NCBI GenBank assembly: GCA_902779075.1
Contig: CACZAK010000002.1
Location: forward strand, 1-64,000
From: an uncultured bacterium
GTDB lineage: Bacteria > Verrucomicrobiota > Kiritimatiellia > RFP12 > UBA1067
Direction: 5' to 3'
Length of the DNA stretch: 64,000 bases
A program made the position numbers and the translations under genes. Shown one piece after another: positions 42,786-51,200 of the stretch; position 1 is the first letter of the stretch, and every line of letters starts with the position of its first letter. The notes under the pieces are model-generated. The model saw only the letters and a program-made list of their open reading frames with translations. It did not search any database and was not told where the DNA came from.

Positions 42786-43279
42786 TTGTCCACACCTCCT
42801 GTTGCTTTGATCAGCATCCTCAGGGCCATTGCCTCGACTCTGTCCTGCTGTTCAAGGGCCTGACGCTCTTTTACGGGCAGGCGGGCGGGTGACACGGATG
42901 TCTTTGGAGGCGGTTTTGGATGATTGGTCAACTGCTTATCCTCGGCATCCCACCACAACACAAGACCATACGGCATAATGGAGCGAAACCAACCGATGAG
43001 ACCTTGATCCCGCGTAGCATCACCTCTCTGGATCCCGTATGACAGCCGAACGAAGCTTTTCATCTTTCCGTATGGCAGGAAATACTTCACCAAACGCACA
43101 TCGGATTCCGCGCGAACGCTCAATGCCGCAGTGAACGCATACGGCAGAACTGCCAGCACGGCACCGGCGACGCCCCCCCACGGCGACGGCTTGACCTTAA
43201 TGCCATATCGCCAGGCAAGCCATATCCGTGTGACAAACGCCGGAGGCAACAACTTAAGCATCCTGCGAAACGTCTTCAT
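42782..43279 (-). CDS. Unknown 165-residue protein of the glycan locus
   Basis: Not recognised. The N-terminus is basic with one hydrophobic stretch (WGGVAGAVLAVLPYAFTAAL). Two short similar segments follow, VKYFLPYGKMKSFVRLSYGI and RSIMPYGLVLWWD. LPYG-type motifs with basic residues also occur in tails of glycosyltransferases. The C-terminus is charged (LPVKERQALEQQDRVEAM). It starts inside the stop of the 1571-residue enzyme gene (ATGA, with GGAGG upstream), so it is probably made in step with it and may be its membrane partner. Confidence 0.55.
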   Translation of the reverse strand: MKTFRRMLKLLPPAFVTRIWLAWRYGIKVKPSPWGGVAGAVLAVLPYAFTAALSVRAESDVRLVKYFLPYGKMKSFVRLSYGIQRGDATRDQGLIGWFRSIMPYGLVLWWDAEDKQLTNHPKPPPKTSVSPARLPVKERQALEQQDRVEAMALRMLIKATGGVDK

Positions 43280-46200
43280 GCGTCCTCCTTCTTCCCGTCA
43301 GTGGCGCATATCTGGTCGTAGAGATGCTGGCATATGTCAGTGCGATAGGCAAAGAAGCCGTCGGAAATAGCGCACTTCTCCGGTTCAAGCGCAAAGCCGG
43401 CATCAGCATACCCTTCAATCAAGGCCATCACCTCTTGGACTGATTTCACGCGGTTGAACATGTTCACCCCCTGATGCTCGGCGAAGACAACCTCCGAGTA
43501 CCCGTTCCCCTCCAGAAGTCCATCATAGCGATCAGGCGTCCAGAAGATGCAGGGCTTGTTCAGGAACAGAAAATCGAAGCAAACACTCGAATAGTCGGTG
43601 ACGCAGAGCGAGGCATGGCGAATCCAATATGAAATTTCAGAGGTTTTCGCCAGTTCGATTGGCAAGTCAAAATCAAGGTTCTTCACGTGATTCACCAGAT
43701 GATGATGCGCCGCCATTACCACGCGGAGATTTCGCCGCTTCAGACGACTCAGGTTCTCCTCGTTAATCAACGCACGGACTCCGGTAAAATACGCCGACTT
43801 GACCATCTTGTCCATGCCGCTGTTGAACATGGCGCGCCAAGTCGGCATGTAGAAGATCACCTTTTCACGCTCCGAGCCGCTTTCATCCCTCAGCAAGTCC
43901 CATCGAGGCAGACCAGCGACCAAATACCTGGGCTTGCGCCCTGTGTCCCAATGCTCAGGTACGCACTGCTCCAGAAACGCCTTCTCTTTCTCAGAGGCCA
44001 CGTTGACGTAATTCGCAATAGCAAAGGTCCTGGCATTGTTTGAAGCCATTTTCCAGAAAGTCGGCCCGTGCTGCAAGAATACAAGACTGCACCCATCCAG
44101 CAGGTGAAAATACCGCCAAGTCAATGCGTTGAGAGCCATGTTTTCCATGACCACCGCCCTCACCCTTGGCAGAAGCCCCTTGCATTTCCTGATAAATTCG
44201 TAGTTGTCGACCCCGTTTCCTGAAAGAAGGATGACGTCTTTCAAGCCGTTGTCTTCACGCATTCTGCCAATCATGACGTGCTTGCGCCAAACAACATAAC
44301 GGCAAGGAACCCCATGATCCTGCAACCACCGGAAGAACGTCCAGGAGTCAATCGGCTCGTTGGTTGTCGAGTTCAACTGCCCCGTGACAATGATCAGGTC
44401 TTTTTCGGTATTCTTGCGCACCTCGATCGCCTGTCGCAGAATCCTCTGTATGCGGCATGGTGCCTGCTCGACGAAGAACTCCATGTCCGGGCGTACATTT
44501 GGAGATTCGCCCTGCACCAATGACATAAATCTCCCAACCGCATCTTTCGGACAAATCTTTTTCAGGCACTCGATCCCCCCTAGGGCCTCAACCCCCTCCT
44601 CTTGAAGCCAGAGGCGCGCCTTGGGCGATTTCTCCCCGTAAAAAAGGATGTCCCTGATCATCCGTCCAAGAAAGAGAGTCCGCAACTTGCGGTCGTTGAC
44701 TTTCTGCAGAACCGACACTAGGCCCTTAAGCGCAAAAACCGGTGCTTCGTTCTCACTTGCCTGCAGGCGCGAGACCGCCGAAGAGGGGTTTCCACGTCTG
44801 TATAAGTAGAAAGACACGTTCAGCACACGCATTCTCTGCAACTTGGATAGAACGGAAAGGACCCACGCGAAATCTTCTCCAAGTTTTAGATCCGGGAATT
44901 TCTCTTCTGTACTGCGCAAGAACTCTAGGTTCCACAAAAAAACGCAACTTGACCCGTAAACGGACAAGGTATTGAGCTCCACCGGAGAAAAAACCCTGTC
45001 TCTCGGGAAATCGCCGATATGCCTCGCGAGCCTCCAAAAATGGCCGACGGGTTTCATTGAATCGTATGCAAAGCACTGGAAATCGAACAATACCGCATCT
45101 AAATTATCGCATGCCGCCATCAAGACCGTACGAGCGGCCATCCGTGAATGTAGCCGGTCATCCCCATCAAGAAAGGCGACATACTTTCCCCTGGCTTTTT
45201 CAATCGCAAAATTCCTTGCCCGCGACACGCCTCCGTTTTCAAGATGCCAGACCTTGATGCGCGAATCGATGCGCGAATAAAAATCAAGCACTTTGCCGCT
45301 ATCGTCAATCGAGCCGTCGTCGATGCAGATGACCTCAAAGTCCGGGAAGGTCTGTCGGCGCAGGGACTCAAGCGCGCCCGCAATGTACTTCTCCGCATTG
45401 TACACGGGAACGATAAAAGAAACCAACGGCCGTTCAACCATGCGGGCCATCGGTGGCGGAGTGCTGGGGAACCATGCAGCCGGCAGCTCCATCTGAACCC
45501 CACTGGACCCTGCCACGCGATTCATCAGCTCATAAACCCGTGACTGGACCAACTGCCGGTCAGCGCCGCTTATCAAATCCGCATAATAGAATGCATGCGT
45601 CTTCCACAGAATCTGTGCGGCTCCGTCACTCATGGCGCCTTCAACCGGCGTCCCGGCAAACAGTTGTACGCAGTCTACCATGTGCCGATACAGTACACCA
45701 AGAAGATCTTGCCGTCTCTCCCGTTCAAGAAGCTCTGCAACGAACGCATGGACCTTTAAGGCTTCGGGCAACTCTCCGGCATCGGCCGACTTCTGCTGTA
45801 GCCGCCCGGCCATGCCGTCATCTTCTTTGCACAGGAGGTGATAATGTTTCCGCGGCAGATAATAGCAATTGCGAGTCCGGCAGAAGACGGCAAAGAAGAA
45901 CGCCTCATCCACGTCATTGATGCCTTCAGGAAACTCAATGCCGTTTTTCCTTAGAAAATCCGCCCGATACAACTTGTCCCCCGCGCAGACATCCGTGTCG
46001 TTGATGACGTCGAAGCCAGGTCGGACAACCCCCTTAACCGAATCCTCGAAATAGGACTGCCTCGATTCTAGAACGGCATCCGGAACCTTGCAGGCACATT
46101 CAACCGTGACCCCGCATTTGGCCATGTCGCAGGAGGTTGAGACCTCAAGCACTTCCGCCAGGTCGCCAAACATGTCAACGTCAACGTAATCATCGGGCCC

Positions 46201-47991
46201 CACAAAGCCAATGTACTTGCCTTTTGCGGCACGCATGCCGACGTTGCGCGCAGCCCCCAGACCGCCATTCTGCGTGTGGATCACCTGCACACGACCATCT
46301 TTTTCCGCCCATGCATCGGCACGCGAACCAGTGGAATCGGTGGAACCGTCGTCAACGATGATGATCTCAAGATTGCGATGCGTCTGGCCAACAAGGCTCG
46401 CCACGCAACGGTCAAGACACTGCTCCGCGTTGTACGCCGGAACCACGACAGAGACAAGCGGCGAGGCTGTGGGAATCTGGTGCTCGGCAAATATACGTTT
46501 GCGGACAATCCGCTTCCCCGCACGTGCGAGCGCGGTCGCAACAAACGCCTGTTCGTCGGCTTCTAGGATCTCAAGCAAATCTCCATTGGCACGCAACCAT
46601 GCGGAACGGAACACGAAGTCAGCCGCCTTTGCCGAGGTGTCGTTAACCATGCCGCCGACAATGTCCGCGTTCTCGTGTTTCGCGGTGTTGACAAGCACCT
46701 CCAACGCATAGTCATTTATGTACCGGTCGTTCTCCCTTACAACGGCCACATAATCCTTGCCAACCTCGTCAAGCAGCGTTTCCGATATTCTGGTGGCGTA
46801 GATCACCTCCCAGTCGGCAACTGACAAATTGGCAATATGTCCCTCAAACCTCTCCCGATCATGGCCTTCACCTTCTGAAATCACTATCAGCGACACCCCC
46901 GGCAGGCGTCGGCTCTCCGTCAGACACTGGTTTTCCTTTTTCGTAACCTCCAATTCGCCACGCATCAACTCCCGTTCCCGGTAGAACTTGGACATCCACT
47001 TACGCACGTCCGATGTCTGCCTAAGGGCAAACGACGAATAGGCATCAGAAGAGCTGATCATCCTGAAGGCGTTCGCCATGATTTTGTTGCTGATTTCCTT
47101 GGGCTTGACCGTCGCAAAAAATCCATCGTCCTTGAAAAGCGCCTTGAGCGCGTCAAACAGCTCCGCATAAGCCCTTTCGTGCTCAGATAGAACGTCCAAC
47201 GTTCGCGTGAAGCAATACATCGAGGCCAGCGCGATGCCCTTGCGGAACTTCTCGACCAGCCTGCGGCGAGTCAGTTCCATCACAAGAAACCGCCAGGCCT
47301 CGACAATGGAAACCGGCGATCTGTGGTTGTCCGTCTGCAGATTCCCCGCCCCCCTCACTCTGTAGTTGTACAAAAACTCGTCAACGACTGAAATAGTGGT
47401 GGCAACCGCCAGGACCAAGCATCCAAAGCTCACGTCGTTGGATATTTCAATCCGCTGGAACTCCAGATTGTTCCGGCGCACGAGGTCTGTCCTAATTAGT
47501 CTGTTCCAGGGCGCATAACCAAAGTTCGAGAATATCTTATCCCCGAGGGCCCGTCCGTCAAAAGGAACGTGCAAGCCGGAAGGCAACGACGGCGGGTGTT
47601 CACGGAGAACCTTCCCGTCCGAGTCGTCACACGCCCGATACCCCCAGAACACCACATCGGCGTCGTCGGCCATCGCCCTAGCGTACGCCTTCTTAAAAAG
47701 CGTCGGTTCGCACCAGTCGTCAGAATCGACAAATCCAAGATATTCACCTGTGGCTATGGCCATACCTGCATTTCGCGCCGATCCTGCATCCGTGTGCTCG
47801 CATGCAAGCACCTTTATGCGCGGATCCTTAGCCGCGTATTCGGACAGAATCGCCGCGCTGGCGTCGGTCGAACCGTCGTCCACACATATTATCTCAATGT
47901 CGCGCAGCGTCTGGTTGAGGACCGACTCAAGGCACTGCCGAAGATATTTTTCTACATTATATACAGGTATTATAATTGAAACTCTTGGCAT
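43276..47991 (-). CDS. Mega-enzyme: three GT2 domains fused to a CDP-glycerol-type glycerophosphotransferase domain
   Basis: 1571 residues from ATG 47991 (GGAGGG site). Domains: GT2-1 at 1-230 (VSIIIPVYNVEKYLRQCLES, VDDGSTDAS); a degenerate GT2-like region at about 370-510; GT2-2 at 510-750 (LVSVVVPAYNAEQCLDRC, GFVGPDDYVDVD); GT2-3 at 852-1080 (LVSFIVPVYNAEKYIAGALE, FLDGDDRLHS). The C-terminal region (about 1196-1560) matches Glyphos_transf/TagF proteins (VFLQHGPTFWKM, FYMPTWRAMF, CVTDYSSVCFDFLFLNKPCI). The last type usually polymerises or primes glycerol- or ribitol-phosphate, but relatives in Gram-negative capsule loci transfer other phospho-polyols. One chain could make a whole repeat. No transmembrane segment is seen. 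Confidence 0.85.
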   Translation of the reverse strand: MPRVSIIIPVYNVEKYLRQCLESVLNQTLRDIEIICVDDGSTDASAAILSEYAAKDPRIKVLACEHTDAGSARNAGMAIATGEYLGFVDSDDWCEPTLFKKAYARAMADDADVVFWGYRACDDSDGKVLREHPPSLPSGLHVPFDGRALGDKIFSNFGYAPWNRLIRTDLVRRNNLEFQRIEISNDVSFGCLVLAVATTISVVDEFLYNYRVRGAGNLQTDNHRSPVSIVEAWRFLVMELTRRRLVEKFRKGIALASMYCFTRTLDVLSEHERAYAELFDALKALFKDDGFFATVKPKEISNKIMANAFRMISSSDAYSSFALRQTSDVRKWMSKFYRERELMRGELEVTKKENQCLTESRRLPGVSLIVISEGEGHDRERFEGHIANLSVADWEVIYATRISETLLDEVGKDYVAVVRENDRYINDYALEVLVNTAKHENADIVGGMVNDTSAKAADFVFRSAWLRANGDLLEILEADEQAFVATALARAGKRIVRKRIFAEHQIPTASPLVSVVVPAYNAEQCLDRCVASLVGQTHRNLEIIIVDDGSTDSTGSRADAWAEKDGRVQVIHTQNGGLGAARNVGMRAAKGKYIGFVGPDDYVDVDMFGDLAEVLEVSTSCDMAKCGVTVECACKVPDAVLESRQSYFEDSVKGVVRPGFDVINDTDVCAGDKLYRADFLRKNGIEFPEGINDVDEAFFFAVFCRTRNCYYLPRKHYHLLCKEDDGMAGRLQQKSADAGELPEALKVHAFVAELLERERRQDLLGVLYRHMVDCVQLFAGTPVEGAMSDGAAQILWKTHAFYYADLISGADRQLVQSRVYELMNRVAGSSGVQMELPAAWFPSTPPPMARMVERPLVSFIVPVYNAEKYIAGALESLRRQTFPDFEVICIDDGSIDDSGKVLDFYSRIDSRIKVWHLENGGVSRARNFAIEKARGKYVAFLDGDDRLHSRMAARTVLMAACDNLDAVLFDFQCFAYDSMKPVGHFWRLARHIGDFPRDRVFSPVELNTLSVYGSSCVFLWNLEFLRSTEEKFPDLKLGEDFAWVLSVLSKLQRMRVLNVSFYLYRRGNPSSAVSRLQASENEAPVFALKGLVSVLQKVNDRKLRTLFLGRMIRDILFYGEKSPKARLWLQEEGVEALGGIECLKKICPKDAVGRFMSLVQGESPNVRPDMEFFVEQAPCRIQRILRQAIEVRKNTEKDLIIVTGQLNSTTNEPIDSWTFFRWLQDHGVPCRYVVWRKHVMIGRMREDNGLKDVILLSGNGVDNYEFIRKCKGLLPRVRAVVMENMALNALTWRYFHLLDGCSLVFLQHGPTFWKMASNNARTFAIANYVNVASEKEKAFLEQCVPEHWDTGRKPRYLVAGLPRWDLLRDESGSEREKVIFYMPTWRAMFNSGMDKMVKSAYFTGVRALINEENLSRLKRRNLRVVMAAHHHLVNHVKNLDFDLPIELAKTSEISYWIRHASLCVTDYSSVCFDFLFLNKPCIFWTPDRYDGLLEGNGYSEVVFAEHQGVNMFNRVKSVQEVMALIEGYADAGFALEPEKCAISDGFFAYRTDICQHLYDQICATDGKKEDA

Positions 47992-48002
47992 AAATGTCCC
48001 TC

Positions 48003-48131
48003 CTACGCTACACCGCAACACCCAGTATCGTCGCCGACCTTCTGCGTCGCCGCCTCGGACAAGAGCGCGAGCACGAAAGCGATGCCAATGGCAAACGCCT
48101 TCACTGCACAAAGTTTAATTACTTTTTTCAC
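48003..48131 (-). CDS. Small secreted-type peptide, 42 residues
   Basis: GTG start at 48131 with GAGG eight bases upstream. The N-terminus is basic followed by a hydrophobic core (MKKVIKLCAVKAFAIGIAFV, then LALL), a typical signal peptide or single membrane helix. The tail ends in GCCGVA. It stops 12 bp before the ATG of the mega-enzyme, and the TAG lies beside that gene's ribosome site. It is the first ORF behind the internal promoter at 48200-48228. No homology is recognised; the signal-like composition supports it being real. Confidence 0.5.
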   Translation of the reverse strand: MKKVIKLCAVKAFAIGIAFVLALLSEAATQKVGDDTGCCGVA

Positions 48132-48199
48132 GATTGTCGCCTCATTCCAGTTGCCTTTTATGGGCGGGCACACTCTACCTAACCCATGTAGCGGCGTAT

Positions 48200-48228
48200 A
48201 TCATAGCAAAAATCATTCGGCTTGTAAA
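48200..48228 (-). promoter_or_regulatory. Internal sigma-70-type promoter of the glycan locus
   Basis: -35 TTTACA at 48228-48223, a 17-bp spacer, -10 TATGAT at 48205-48200 with an upstream TG. It lies in the only gap over 200 bp inside the operon and could drive the small peptide, the 1571-residue enzyme and genes beyond. Confidence 0.65.
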
Positions 48229-48264
48229 TACACTATGGAAAACGCAACGGAAAACACGGCGTTC

Positions 48265-51200
48265 TCATTCTCCTGTTTTATCATGTTCTTTGTGGCTTAT
48301 ATCATTTCTAATAGCCGTCTTTTGGTTGAACCTATCACGGATGGCACGGAACGGCTTGGTGAGCGCACGCCCCAACTTATAGGAAGCGGACTCCTGGAGG
48401 GCCGACATCTCCTTTTTGGCGACCATAAGCGCGTCGCAAAGTTCCGCTATCCAGCCAGCATCCGCAGCCAGAGACGCATCCTTCTCGGCAACCACCATTC
48501 GAAGCTCGTTGCGCTCACCCAGGAACTTGCAGCGATCAGCCCAGAGCTTGGACTCCTTAACCTTCTGTGCCTCAATCCGTTCGAGTAGCGCATCGCGCTC
48601 GTCCTTGAATTTACCGCGTTCAGCCCACAGTTTTGCCTCTTTCGCCTTCTGCGCCTCATTCCGTTCGCGCAGCGCATCGCGCTGGGCCATGATTTTTCCG
48701 CGCTCAGCCCACAGCGCGGCCTCCTTCGCCCTCTGCTCCTCGACCCTACCGCTCAGCGCGTCACGTTCCTCCATGAACTTACAGCGTTCCGCCCACAGTG
48801 AGGCCTCCTTCGCCTTCTGCTCCTCGGCCCGCCCGCGAAGTGCGTCGCGTTCCTCCAAGAACTTGCAGCGTTCCGCCCACAGAGCGGTCTCCTTTGCCTT
48901 CTGTTCCTCGACCCGCCCGCGAAGTGCGTCGCGTTCCTCCAAGAACTTGCAGCGTTCCGCCCACAGAGCGGTCTCCTTCGCCTTCTGTTCCTCGACCCGC
49001 CCGCGAAGTGCGTCGCGTTCCTTCAAGAACTTGCAGCGTTCCGCCCACAGAGCGGTCTCCTTTGCCTTCTGCTCCTCGACCCGCCCGCGCAGTGCGTCAC
49101 GCTCTTCCAAGAACTTGCTGCGCTCCGCCCACAGCGCAGCCTCTTTCGCCTTCTGCTCCTCGATCCGTCCGCGCAGTGCGTCGCGTTCCTCCAAGAACTT
49201 GCAGCGTTCCGCCCACAGCACGGTCTCCTTCGCCTTCTGTTCCTCGATCCGTCCGCGCAGTGCGTCGCGTTCCTCCAAGAACTTGCAGCGCTCCGCCCAC
49301 AGCGCGGTCTCTTTCGCCTTCTGCTCCTCGACCCGCCCGCGCAGTGCGTCGCGCTCTTCCAAGAACTTGCAGCGCTCAGCCCACAGCGCGGTCTCTTTCG
49401 CCTTCTGTTCCTCTACCCGCTCGCGCAATACGTCGCGCTCCTCCAAGAACTTGCAGCGTTCCGCCCACAGAGCGGTCTCCTTCGCCTTCTGTTCCTCTAC
49501 CCGCTCGCGTAATGCGTCGCGCTCCTCCAAGAACTTGCTACGTTCCGCCCACAGCGCGGTCTCCTTTGCCTTCTGTTCCTCGACCCGCCCGCGCAGCGCG
49601 TCGCGTTCCTCCAAGAACTTGCAGCGCTCCGCCCACAGCGCGGTCTCCTTCGCCTTCTGTTCCTCGACCCGCCCGCGCAACGCGTCGCGCTCCTCCAAGA
49701 ACTTGCTGCGTTCCGCCCACAGCGCAGCCTCTTTAGCCTTCTGTTCCTCGACCCGCACGCGCAGTGCGTCGCGCTCCTCCTTGAACCGACATCGCTGCGC
49801 CCAAATCTTAGCGTCTGCCATCATGGCAGACCGCATTGCAGATTGGCCTCTAGTCCACAAACAGGGGTGCTCCTTGCGGTAATCTTCAAGCTGCGTCCAA
49901 GCTGCCGCCATTTCTGGGGACGCCATGTCATCTGTCGCGAGGGCGGACTCTATGAAATCCCGCCCCCTGCTGCGATACTGCGCAATCCCTTCGTCCACCT
50001 TGGCCCAGTCGACGTTCATCCCAACGCTGTAAGCCTGAAAGGCACTCTCGCCATCTTTGAAAAGATGCCCCGAAAGGCCGAGTCCCTCCAACATCGTGCG
50101 GTGCCGTGCAGAGCGGTTTTCATCCGCTTGGATGCAGATGAAAGGCGTGTGGAACAAAACCGAGAAACATGCGCCATGGAATGAATCGGTCACAACAAGC
50201 TTCGCTGCACGGATGGCCGAGAGCCATTCCTCAGGGCTCATGGAACTGGAAAGCATCCTTGCAGGCTTTTTCGGGGTCGTAAGGCCGCTCATCTCAAGAA
50301 ACTTCAGAATCCCCACAGTCTCCGACATGTTTACGCTATAGACGACGACCTTTCCAACGGTTTTGCGCTTCGCCTTGTCGGCAAGCTCGTCCCAGACCGA
50401 CCGATCGACCCAAAATACTGGATCCGGGACGCACTCGCCTTTGCCCACAAGATTCCTGACTGTTTGTGCATCTTGCATTTCCCGCACGCTGATGGCACTG
50501 AAGACCCTGAGCCGCGCCGTCAGATCTTCCTCGTCCCGTTCGGCAGCCGGTACCATCCCAAAACTCGCCGCAGCCGCAATCAGCCTCCTGCCAGGCCCGA
50601 CAAAAGAGAGGTAGAAGGCATCTTCCTTGCCTTCGGTCAATTTCTTAGACCATACCTGATCGCTGCCGACGATAAACGTCTTAAATCTCTTCGTATAATT
50701 CCACAACGATCTGCCGTCCGTAATTTTCCGCGTCCGCGGCAGATGACGGTATCTGAACGACTCGAAACCAACATTTTCGCGCATGGCGGCGAGGTCGGAA
50801 TCCAGCGGGGAGTAATCGATGTTCTGTGGCTGCCACCCGATATCCGTGAGATGCCGTGAAAGTGCAAAAGACGTGAGTAACGCCCCGAAATTCGTCTGTT
50901 CCCAATGGAAATTCAGCACGGCGACGCTTTTTGGGTGCTCTGCGTACTTCGCTACCGCCGCGTCAAACGGCATCCCAGCAAGGATATCTTTCTGGAATTC
51001 CCTGCTGAACGGATGCGGCCGCGATGGCATGTGGAAATTCGGTTGTTTAACATAAGATACAGGGTACGGCAGGGCTTGATAAAAGCGATTGCGGACGCGC
51101 TCAAACAATTCCAAACCTCTTAACGTGTTCACAACCACGCATGAAAGGCCCTTGCAATCATTAAGTGAACTATTTGCCAAGTCCCAAAAGTCGCCTATCG

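Noticed and set aside
47992..48111. 40-codon N-terminal extension of the 1571-residue enzyme
   Set aside because: The GT2 domain begins at MPRVSIIIPVYN with a good ribosome site; the extension is Arg-rich noise overlapping the small peptide ORF.
48416..49882. 488-codon plus-strand open frame rich in Arg/Ser
   Set aside because: It is the reverse complement of the coiled-coil repeat array; repeats without stops in one frame create long false frames on the other strand.
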